64,000 bases of DNA. It comes from Mycoplasma sp. NEAQ87857. GTDB lineage: Bacteria > Bacillota_I > Bacilli_A > Mycoplasmatales > Metamycoplasmataceae. The translations under genes and the position numbers were made by a program. Below, piece by piece: positions 55,361-64,000 of the stretch. Position 1 is the stretch's first letter; every line of letters begins with the position of its first letter. The notes beneath the pieces were generated by a model. The model was not told the DNA's origin and ran no database searches. It saw only the letters and a list, made by a program, of their open reading frames with translations. The DNA lies in contig NZ_CP045542.1 of assembly GCF_009792315.1 (NCBI RefSeq), positions 806,001-870,000 on the forward strand, given 5' to 3'.

Positions 55361-56984
55361 TAAGATACTAGATGGTGAATTATTTGCAAAGGCAATGATT
55401 TCTGGAGCAAATGCCTTAACCAATAAGAAAAATCAGATTGATGCATTAAATGTTTTTCCTGTACCTGATGGTGATACAGGAACAAATATGTCTTCAACAG
55501 TTAATTCTATTATTAATAATTTGTCAAATTTAGAAGACTATTCAATAGAAAATGTTAGTGCTAAAATTGCTCATTCTATGATATATGAAGCTAGAGGAAA
55601 TTCTGGGGTTATTTTATCGCAGATTTTTAAAGGTTTTGCTTTAGCTTGTGTCGGAAAAGAAGCTTTAGATGTTAATGAATTAATAGAAGCTTTTAATTCT
55701 GCTACAGCAAGAGCTTATAAATCAGTTTTTAAACCTATAGAAGGAACAATTTTAACAGTAATTAGAGAAACAAGTGAAAGTTTAGCAACAAACTTATACA
55801 ATCAAGATGTTTCTATTGAACAATTTTTTGAAGCAACTTTAAAATATATGCGTAAAAGTTGTGATGAAACTCCAAATAAACTTAAAACTTTACGTGAAGT
55901 TGGTGTAACTGATTCTGGTGGAGAAGGTTTATATACTATTTTTTGAGGGATTAACCAATATTTAAATAATCAACCTGTTGAACTTAATGAACAAGAAGAA
56001 GATATTGCGAATTTTATTAGTGATAAAGAAGTTTATGAAGGTGAATTTGGATATTGTACTGAAGTATTAGTTGATTTGAATAAACCTGATAGTTTTGATA
56101 AAAATAGCTTTATTGAAAAAATGGAAAAAATTGCTAATTCTTTAGTTGTAGTTAATGATGATAATTTACTTAAAATTCATGGACACACTAAAAAACCTGG
56201 TAAATTATTAAATTTTGCTCAAAAATTTGGTGAGTTTATCAAAATTAAATCTGAAAATATGACACTTCAAGCTAATAATTCTAAAGCAAATAGTCAAAAA
56301 TTACAAGAACTAGCAAATGGTGAAAGAAAAAAATGTGCTATTGTTTCATGTAATTTAGGTTCAGGAATCATTGAACGTATGAAGGAATTAGGTTGTGATT
56401 ATGTAGTTGAAAGTGGCCAAACTCAAAATCCTTCTGCCCAGGATTTAATCAAAGCTTTCCAATCAGTTAATGCTGAAAATATTTTTGTACTACCAAATAA
56501 TTCTAATGTTATTTTGGTAGCTCAACAAGCAGCTCAGGTATTTACTGATAGCAACATTATAGTTATTCCTACTAAAACTCAAGTACAAGGAATGACAGCC
56601 ATTTTAAACTTCAATGATTCTACAGATCCAGAGTTAAATCACGAAATGATGCTTGATAGTATTGAAGAAGTAATTTCAGGAGAAATTACTCAAGCAGTAA
56701 GAAACACAAAAATTAATAACATTAAAATTTCTAAAAAGGATTATTTAGGAATTTTAAATGGAAAAATAATTACAAGTCAAAAAGATATTATTAAGACCGC
56801 AAAAACTTTACTCGAACAAATGATTGATTCAAGTAAAGAAATTGTGTCATTGTATTATGGTGATGATGAATCTTATTCAACAGCGGCAGAAATTGCTAAC
56901 TATATTACAAGTAAATATGATATTGAGGTTGAAATCATTGAAGGAAATCAACCAAACTATAACTTCCTTATAGGAGTGGAATAA
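55353..56984 (+). CDS. fakA: Fatty acid kinase catalytic protein FakA (DhaL-type)
   Basis: 543 aa. FPVPDGDTGTNMSSTVN is the ATP/Mg site of the DhaL domain (residues about 1-200, with ARGNSGVILSQIFKGF and GVTDSGGEGL), followed by a DegV-like/central domain with HGHTKKPGKLL-type IHGHTKKP and the C-terminal part (SLYYGDDESY). With a FakB protein it phosphorylates exogenous fatty acids to acyl-phosphates; plsX directly follows, three bases away. AAGGAGG ribosome site. One UGA Trp (55945). Confidence 0.94.
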
Positions 56985-56986
56985 AA

Positions 56987-57985
56987 ATGCAAAATCAAAC
57001 TTTTAAAATTGTATTTGATATTAATGGTAATGATAATGGACCTTTTGCAGCATATCAAGCTGCAAAAGGTTTTGCTTTAAAAAACCAAAATTTTGAAATT
57101 ATTTTAGTAGGCGATACTAGTAATTTAGATCTTACAAATAAACCAAATAATATAACTTTAATAGAAAATAAAAACGTTCAATCTGATCCTAAAAATCTTC
57201 GTCAAGCAATGAAAGAAGATTGCTCTATGAATGTAGCGATTGAGATATTAAAAAACAATCAAGCTGATGCAATTTTATCTAGTGGAGATAGTGGTTGTTA
57301 TATAAGTGCATTAACTTTTAAATGTGGAAGAATACCAAATGTTTCTCGTCCAGCATTTATGCCTGTATGTAATGCAACTAATGGGAATAAATTTTTATTT
57401 TTAGATGTTGGAGCTAACTTAGTGGTTAAACCTGAATATTTATATGAATGAGCAGTTTTAGCTACTAGTTTTTACCAAGTAATGTTTAATAAAAGTAATC
57501 CTTCAGTTACTTTATTAAACATTGGTACTGAAGAGTACAAAGGTAATGAGGTTGTGAAAGAAGCAAATACTTTATTAAAAAATGATAGTTCATTAAATTA
57601 TGTTGGGTTTAATGAAACTAGAGATTTATTCAAAGGTAAAGTTGATATTGCTTTAATTGATGGATATGGTGGAAATTTAGTGCTTAAAAGTTATGAAGGA
57701 GCTATTTTTACTTTTGTTGATTTATTAAAAAACAGAATTAAAAGCTCATTCATTAGAAAAATAGGTGCTTCAATCATTAAAGGAGCTTTTAAAGAAACTG
57801 CAAAAGTTTTAGATTATCGAAATGTTGGATGTGCTTGAGTATTTGGGGTAAATGCTTTAGCAATTAAAACTCATGGATCAAGTGACGCTTTATCTTATAC
57901 TTCAGCATTGAATAATATTAAAGAAGCGTTAGAAAAAGATTTATTAACCAAATTAAAAGGAAGTGTTAATGAAAAAACCAACTAA
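56987..57985 (+). CDS. plsX: Phosphate acyltransferase PlsX
   Basis: 332 aa. IVFDINGNDNGPFAA (start motif, usually DxMGGD), AILSSGDSGCYISALTFKCGRI (usually SAGNTGA), LLNIGTEEYKGN and VDIALIDGYGGNLVLKSYEG (usually DGFVGN) trace the PlsX fold. The first two motifs depart from the typical form, as often in mycoplasmas. It exchanges acyl groups between acyl-ACP and acyl-phosphate. Two UGA Trp codons. Overlaps rnc by 17 bases. Confidence 0.92.
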
Positions 57986-58646
57986 TTTAAAAGAATTTTT
58001 TAAGATATATAAAATAATTCCTTTAGATCCAAAAATTTATGAATTAGCTTTAACTCATGCTTCTTATAACCCAAATGGCGATAAACAAAATAATAATTAT
58101 GAACAATTAGAATTTTTGGGTGATGCTGTTTTGCAATTTATTTCAAGTCAATATATTTATCGTAATTATCCAGAATTAGCTCAAGGATATCAAACTCGAT
58201 TGCGTGCAAAAGCAGTATGTACTGAAACTTTAGGTGAAATATCAGTTAATATTGGTTTAATTGATATTTTAAAAACAGGTCCAGGACAAATGGAAAAAGA
58301 TGTTAAGGATTCTCCAAAAGTAAAAGCAGATATTTTTGAATCTATGATTGGTGCTATTTATATTGATCTTGGGTTAAAAGCAGCAGTTGATTTTGTTAGT
58401 CATCACATTTATCCTGTAATTGATAAAGTGCATACTGAAAGCAACAAAGATGCAAAAAGCGAACTTCAAGAATATTTCCAAAGTTTCAGTAAAGAAAACA
58501 TTAAATACATTACAGAACAAGGTGCAAATAGACAATTTTTCTCTAAAGCAGTGCATGATGAGCAAATTTTTGGAAAAGGTTATGGTAGTTCTAAAAAAGA
58601 AGCAGAATTAAACGCTGCTAAAAATGCTTTAGAAAAATTAAAATAG
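57969..58646 (+). CDS. rnc: Ribonuclease III
   Basis: 225 aa from ATG 57969; AGGAAG about eight bases upstream supports it over the GTG at 57963. The catalytic signature NYEQLEFLGDAVLQFISS and later DIFESMIGAIYIDLG (Mg ligands), then a dsRNA-binding domain from SELQEYFQSF to AAKNALEKLK. It processes rRNA precursors and double-stranded RNA. Part of fakA-plsX-rnc-smc, a widely kept gene order. Confidence 0.96.
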   Translation: MKKPTNLKEFFKIYKIIPLDPKIYELALTHASYNPNGDKQNNNYEQLEFLGDAVLQFISSQYIYRNYPELAQGYQTRLRAKAVCTETLGEISVNIGLIDILKTGPGQMEKDVKDSPKVKADIFESMIGAIYIDLGLKAAVDFVSHHIYPVIDKVHTESNKDAKSELQEYFQSFSKENIKYITEQGANRQFFSKAVHDEQIFGKGYGSSKKEAELNAAKNALEKLK

Positions 58647-58654
58647 GGGTAGAT

Positions 58655-61594
58655 ATGAAATTAATCAAAATTGAAGCACATGGTTTTAAATCATTTGCTA
58701 ACCCAATTGTTTTAAATTTTGATGGTGGAGTTGTTGGTATTGTTGGACCTAATGGTTCTGGTAAAAGTAACATTAATGATGCCATTAAATGAGTTCTTGG
58801 AGAACAAAGTTCTAAAGAACTAAGAGGAGATAACATGGAAGATGTTATTTTCTCAGGTTCTAAAACCGCTAAAGCTTTAGATAAAGCACAAGTAACTTTA
58901 ACTTTTGATAATTCTGCTGGTTTATCAAGTGTTGATAGTAAAATTGTTACTATTTCTAGAGTTTTAGAAAGAGGAAAAGGTATTAATGAATATTATCTTA
59001 ATGGTCAAAAATGTCGTCATAAAGATATTAAAACCATTGCAATGGAAACAGGTATTGGTAAAAGTTCATTAGCAATTATTTCTCAAGGAACTGTTTCAGA
59101 AATTGCTCAAAGTAGTGATGAAAATCGTAGATTGATCTTTGAAGAAGCTGCAGGAGTTTCGAAATATAAATTTAGAAAACAAGAAGCTTTAAAAAAACTT
59201 GAACGTACTGATGCTGCTTTATCTCAAATAAATACTGTAATTAAAGAATTAGAAAAAAGACTTTTACCATTAAAAGCTCAAGCAGAAAAAGCGATCTTAT
59301 ATCGAGATAAATCTAAGCAATTAAAAGAAGTTGAAATAGCTTTTTTAGCTAATCAAATTAATGCTTTGGATAAAGAATATAAACAATTAGAACAAGAATT
59401 AGCAGGTGTTGGTGAAACTAAAGAAAGTTATAAAAATAACATTACTGATTTAAGTATGAAATTAGTTGCAAAAAAAGCTAATTTAACTGAAGTTAAAGCT
59501 TTAATTTCTCAAATTCGAGCTAAAAAAGAAGCGATTAATGCAAGATTAAATGACTTAAATGTTATTTATGCTAAAGAAACTCAACGTAGAGACATGATTG
59601 CTAAAGGTGAATTACAAACATCATCTAAAGAGCTTCAACAATCTATTATTTCTAAAATTAAAGATCTTGAACAAAAAGTAGTTTATTTTAATCAAGCTTA
59701 TGATGAAATTCAACAAAAGTTCATAGAATCTACTTCTAAAATTAGAGATATTAATATTCAAATTAATAATTACAACATCACTAAACAAGAAGCAGAAAGA
59801 AAAATGATTGAGATACAAACCAAAATCAACATTTTTAATGAGAAAAAACAATCTCAATCTAATTTATTTAAAGGAACAAGAACTATAGTTCAAAATAAAT
59901 CACTATTTCCTGGTTATAAAGGTTTAGTAAGTGATTTATTAACAGTTCCTGAACAATATGTAACTGCTATTGAAACAATTTTAGCTAATGCTACTCAACA
60001 TGTGGTTGTTAATAATTCTAACACTGCAGTAAATTGTGTTAATTTCTTAAAGAAAAACAATGGTGGAAGAGCTACTTTTATTCCTTTAGAATCTATTAAA
60101 GGTAAATTCATTAGAGATGATTATTTATTAGTCTTAAAAAATCAAAAAGGATTTATTGGAATAGCTAAGGATTTAGTAACAGTTGATAAAAAATATAATG
60201 TTTTAAATGACTTTTTATTAGGAAACATTATAGTTGTAGATACTGTTGATAACGCTAATAATATTTCTAAAATTGTTGATAAGAAATATATGGTAGTTTC
60301 ATTAGACGGTGATGTTATTCGTGTTGGTGGAATTATTGTTGGCGGAACTAGCGAATCTACTAATGAATTAATTGGTTTAGAATACAAAATTGAACAACTA
60401 AAAGAATTAATTCCTGGATTAGAATCTATTATTTATAATGCTGAACTTAAATCAAGTGAATTAAAAAATGAATTATCAAAATTACAAAGCTATAATCAAG
60501 AATATACCACTCAAAAAACTAGTGTTTCATTCCATTTAAGCACCACTAATAAAGAATTAGATGAATGAAAAGCTAAAATAATTGATTTTAATGAAGAAGA
60601 TGATCAAGAATCAGCTTCTATTCCTACTTTTGAAACAATAGGTCAATTAAGTAAAGAAGTTAGATTATTAGATTTAGATTTACAAGCTCAAATCACTATT
60701 AAAAATGGTTATGAAGCTGAAATATCAAACTTAGAAATTGAGTTAAATAAATCTAATTCAATGTTAATTCAATTAACCGAAAGCTTTGAAGCTAAAATTT
60801 CTAAATTTAATAAAATAGAGTTTAATCTTGACCAATATCGTGAAAGATTAACTAATTTTTATGAACTAACTTTAGAAAATGCTTTAGAAAATTACCAATT
60901 AAATATGTCAATTGATGCCGCTAAAGAATTAATAGCAGAATTAAAAGCTGAGATTGCTAAATTAGGTAATGTAAATTTAGAATCTATTGTTGAATTAGAA
61001 GAAGTTGAAAATCGTTATGCAGATTTTTCAAGTAATTATGAAGAATTAACTGAAGCTAAAAACACTATTTTAAATGCAATTAGTGAAATAGATAAGATTA
61101 TTATTAATCGATTAACTAATGTAATTCACGATGTAAACTTAGAATTTGATCGGGTATTTCACTCAATGTTTGGTGGAGGAAGTGCAAAGATTAAATTTAT
61201 TGATCCAAGCGATCCTTTAGAAAGCGGGATTACTATTTATGCTCAACCTCCTGGAAAAAGTATTAAAAACTTAAAACTATTTTCAGGTGGTGAAAAATCA
61301 TTGATCGCTATTTCTTTATTATTCGCAATCTTAAAAGCAAGACCATTACCGCTTTGTATTTTAGATGAGGTTGAAGCTGCATTAGATGAATCTAATGTTG
61401 TTAGATATGCTAAATACCTTCAACAATTAAAAGATCAAACTCAATTTATTGTAATTACTCATAGAACAGGAACTATGTCTAGAGTTGATTCTTTATTTGG
61501 TGCAACTATGCAACATCGTGGTATTACAAGCTTCTTTAGTGTTAAATTAGCTGATGCTAAAAACTTAATAGAACCTCAAACTAATCATAATTAA
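58655..61594 (+). CDS. smc: Chromosome partition protein SMC
   Basis: 979 aa, somewhat shorter than the usual 1,100-1,200. Walker A GIVGPNGSGKSNINDA, a first coiled coil (about 160-420), a hinge (YKGLVSDLLTVPEQYVTAIETILANATQHVV... ATFIPLESIKGKF), a return coil, ABC signature KLFSGGEKSLIAISLLFAIL and Walker B CILDEVEAALDE. It organises and segregates the chromosome with ScpAB. Shorter coils account for the size. Nine bases after rnc; ends at the terminator at 61597. Confidence 0.96.
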
Positions 61595-61596
61595 AC

Positions 61597-61628
61597 AAAA
61601 ACACTCTAATTAAATTAGAGTGTTTTTT
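61597..61628 (+). terminator. smc operon terminator
   Basis: AAAAACACTCTAA/TTAGAGTGTTTTTT with a 5-base loop; starts three bases after the smc stop. Confidence 0.88.
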
Positions 61629-61723
61629 AATTTGAAATTGCTATATGGGTTTTTGTGAAAATTATTCCACATACAAATAATTTGTTTTATAAAATAATAT
61701 AATTATTATATGAAAGGAGAAAT

Positions 61724-62775
61724 ATGCGTTTAAATAAAAAGATAACAAAAATCCTTAATAAATTTTGAAAAATAAGCATTTTGATTCCTTGTATCTCGTT
61801 AGTTTCATCAGTTGTTGCTTGCAATAATATAACCAAAGAAGAGTCTAAACCATTAAATAAATATGAAAAATTTTTATCTTCAACTTATGATCTAGAATGA
61901 AAAAATCCTAATTTACTTGAACATTATACTAAACCCAAATGATGACTACCTTCAGTAAACAAGAATGATCCACACACTTATCTATATAACAATAAAAAGG
62001 TAATTAAATTATTAGAGTCAAAACAAAATATAGAACTTGTAAAAACTATAGATTTTAAATTAAACAAAGAAAGTCCTCGTATCATCAAAAGTATATGAAA
62101 TAATTCAGAAGAAAGATTGCTTCCTTTTGATGTGAGTTTTGAATTTCAAAACGGAAATACAAATGTTGATATTATTGGAAGTTTTCCTGAAGGAAATGAT
62201 AAGAGTTACCACGAAAATAAAAAAAGTGTTACATTTAATGACCTAAATGAAAATCATAATTGAGTTATAGAACAGTATCAAAAAATTGAAAACCAACATT
62301 TAATTTGAAAATTTATAAAGCGGATTTTAAAGATAATAATATACTAACAAGTGCCACAAAGAAAAAACAGTTTTTTATTGTTGAATATAATTATAATTGA
62401 TATTTTAAATTAACTTGACATATACCTTTTAGATTTTATCTTTATGTCAAAGATAACACTCTTTATATTTTAAGAGAAATCTCAACAACGAATAATAAAT
62501 ATTTTAATACTAGTTATTTACATACTTCTTGATTAATTGATACTCCTGCGTATATAGCTCTATATAATCCCAAAGATTATAAAAGATTTGTTGAAAGAGA
62601 AATTAAGGACAAAAAATTATACACATTTAACGAAACTAAATTAATACCTATAGATAATATCCCGGAAAATTTAAAAGTTGTTATTGAAGATATAGGTATT
62701 AAAGATGGAGTAATCACCAAAATAGGTGATCAAACATTTGAATCGTTTGTAGGTGAAGATAACACTAACAAATAA
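61724..62775 (+). pseudogene. Lipoprotein gene with a one-base frameshift
   Basis: AAAGGAG and ATG 61724 start a prolipoprotein: basic start, hydrophobic core ISILIPCISLVSS and lipobox VVAC (Cys about 35). The frame ends at 62347 (207 aa), but a second open frame follows immediately and continues to TAA 62775 in keeping with one protein (IYKADFKDNNILTSATKKKQ...). The frames join if one A is added to the AAAA run at 62308-62311. It could be a pseudogene, a phase-variable gene with slippage in the A-run, or a sequencing error. Family not recognised. Confidence 0.75.
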
Positions 62776-62832
62776 ATATTGGTATTAAAAAATTTTTAAT
62801 TATTATTAAATTAATAACTAATTTAATAAATC

Positions 62833-62862
62833 AAAAGATGGACAAACCTTTGTCCATCTTTT
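62833..62862 (+). terminator. Terminator after the frameshifted lipoprotein gene
   Basis: AAAAGATGGACAAA/TTTGTCCATCTTTT, 14-bp perfect stem with a 2-base loop. Symmetrical, so bidirectional. Confidence 0.85.
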
Positions 62863-62964
62863 ATATTAGTTAGAAATTTATGAACAACTTTTATAAAAAT
62901 AAAACTTATTAATTTGAAAATAATATAATTTTAAATACTTATTAAAGATATTTAAAGGAACAAT

Positions 62965-64000
62965 ATGTCAAAAAGAAAAATAATGAAATTTACTATCTTA
63001 ACAATGATGAGTACTTCATTGTTAAGCACATTTATAGCTTGTTCAAATAAACAAGCTAATAAACCATCAAATCCATCAAAGCACGATTTAAATGATATTA
63101 TCGACAAAATAAATGTAGAAATTAATCCAAACTCAAAAAATAAAACCATTGAGCAATTGAATATAAATGATTTTAATTTTAAGCAACTAGATAATAAACA
63201 TCAAGTTGCTAATTTTAGTGTTAAAAAAGTTACTAATAAACAAATACAAGTAACTTTTAATATTAAAGACCTAGCAAACAATCGTTCAAAATTTAAATCT
63301 ATAAATTTAAATTTTGAATCTATAAACGATATTCATAAGCCAATTGTTGATAATTTAAATGATTTAGTTGATCAAGTAGAGGTTAAATTAATCAATCATC
63401 CTAAAAATAATTTAATTTCTTTAGTTAAAATAACTGATTTTGAATTTAGTAATTATGATATAGCAAATTATAAGATAAAAGAAAAGAATATCTTAATCAA
63501 CAACAATGCTATTAATTTAAGTTTTAAATTAGTTAATAAAACTAATAACGAAGAATCAAAACTTAAAACCATAGTATTTAATGATTTTAGTACCAAAAAC
63601 ACTTTATTAGAGCAATTAAATCAAGTATATAACCAACTTAATATTGAATTTAACGGTGATAAAGCAACTACTTTAATCAATAATGTAACTAAGAGTGATT
63701 TTAATGTTAATGGTTTAAATGATATGTATCAATTAGAGATTTTAGAGTTAGATATTCATAACAGCGATATTGTTTTAAAGACTAAATTATCATTTAAAAA
63801 TGATTTAGATCTTTTTGTCAATAAAGATATTAGTATATCAGGATTTTTAACTAAAGAGTTAGTTATTAATCAAATGAATAGTGATTTAGCTAATCTTTCA
63901 ATTCAATATAAGAATAATATTGAAACCACTTTAATCACTGATGTTAATCAAAATGATTTTACAATTAGTAATTTTAATGATAATAAATACACTTATCAAG
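62965..64000 (+). CDS. Lipoprotein with repeated surface domains, partial (runs off the window)
   Basis: 345 residues visible. Signal with lipobox FIAC (Cys about 25) then SNKQANKPSNPSK linker. Four related blocks of roughly 90-100 residues follow (for example INDFNFKQLDNKHQ, ITDFEFSNYDIANY, KSDFNVNGLNDMY and QNDFTISNFND), each with an x-DF-x motif followed by Asn/Leu-rich strands. This is the pattern of mycoplasma lipoproteins with the lipoprotein-associated (lipoprotein 17-related) domain. Surface exposed, possibly varying in repeat number. AAAGGAA before the ATG. Confidence 0.8.
   Translation, partial: MSKRKIMKFTILTMMSTSLLSTFIACSNKQANKPSNPSKHDLNDIIDKINVEINPNSKNKTIEQLNINDFNFKQLDNKHQVANFSVKKVTNKQIQVTFNIKDLANNRSKFKSINLNFESINDIHKPIVDNLNDLVDQVEVKLINHPKNNLISLVKITDFEFSNYDIANYKIKEKNILINNNAINLSFKLVNKTNNEESKLKTIVFNDFSTKNTLLEQLNQVYNQLNIEFNGDKATTLINNVTKSDFNVNGLNDMYQLEILELDIHNSDIVLKTKLSFKNDLDLFVNKDISISGFLTKELVINQMNSDLANLSIQYKNNIETTLITDVNQNDFTISNFNDNKYTYQ

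Noticed and set aside
57963-57968. GTG start for rnc adding two residues
   Set aside because: ATG 57969 has better spacing from AGGAAG and fits RNase III starts.

Overview
The window looks like the chromosome of a mollicute, most likely of the Mycoplasma hominis group (Mycoplasmopsis and relatives). The DNA is very AT-rich. UGA is read as tryptophan in nearly every long gene: dnaK, pgi, alaS, secA and all transposases are continuous only under genetic code 4. Lipoproteins with an AC lipobox, IS1634-type and IS30-type insertion sequences and compact overlapping operons point the same way. The species cannot be named from sequence alone.

Layout. 1-2.7 kb: one cut-off and one complete copy of an IS1634-like element (type 1, 1,863 bp), downstream of lepA. 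2.7-19.5 kb: core genes: lepA (-), an AddB-like nuclease gene (+), the heat-shock set hrcA-grpE-dnaK (+) with two CIRCE-like operators, pgi and a pseudouridine synthase (+), ybeY-cdd-era (-), a C39-peptidase ABC exporter with a small membrane partner (-), an HU gene, recU (-), an ASCH-HAD fusion and tRNA-Ser(GCU). 19.6-21.2 kb: an IS30-family element. 21.2-26.8 kb (-): mscL, a small membrane gene, aspS, hisS and a divergent phosphohexomutase-like gene. 26.9-37.2 kb: a plastic island holding ten perfect 23-bp repeats, a broken ATPase gene, two identical IS1634-like copies (type 2, 1,878 bp), orphan gene fragments, a membrane protein gene with a beheaded paralogue, a third IS1634-like type and another type-1 copy. 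37.3-51.3 kb (-): secA with a long tail carrying five AT-hooks, an ABC-2 transporter pair, hpt, three tandem deoxynucleoside kinases, greA, a methyltransferase-like protein, ruvX, alaS, mnmA. 51.7-64 kb: a membrane metalloprotease and a DUF402 protein (+), recO (-), then the asp23-like/fakA/plsX/rnc/smc operon (+) and two lipoprotein genes, one frameshifted and one running off the window.

How the genes work together. HrcA represses its own gene and dnaK through CIRCE-like sites, and GrpE is the exchange factor for DnaK. FakA and PlsX feed exogenous fatty acids into phospholipid synthesis. Hpt, Cdd and the three kinases are nucleoside salvage enzymes, expected in an organism that cannot make purines and pyrimidines de novo. 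YbeY, Era, RNase III, the pseudouridine synthase and LepA serve ribosome assembly and translation.

Most notable: a SecA-AT-hook fusion, a GrpE with a trigger-factor/FKBP-like head, an Era whose G4 aspartate is replaced, an AddB-like nuclease with no visible helicase motor, an ASCH-HAD fusion, a 10 x 23-bp perfect tandem array, and IS elements that all carry a hairpin upstream of the transposase, one of them with a long target duplication. No complete undescribed multi-gene system was found; these are single-gene or site-level leads.
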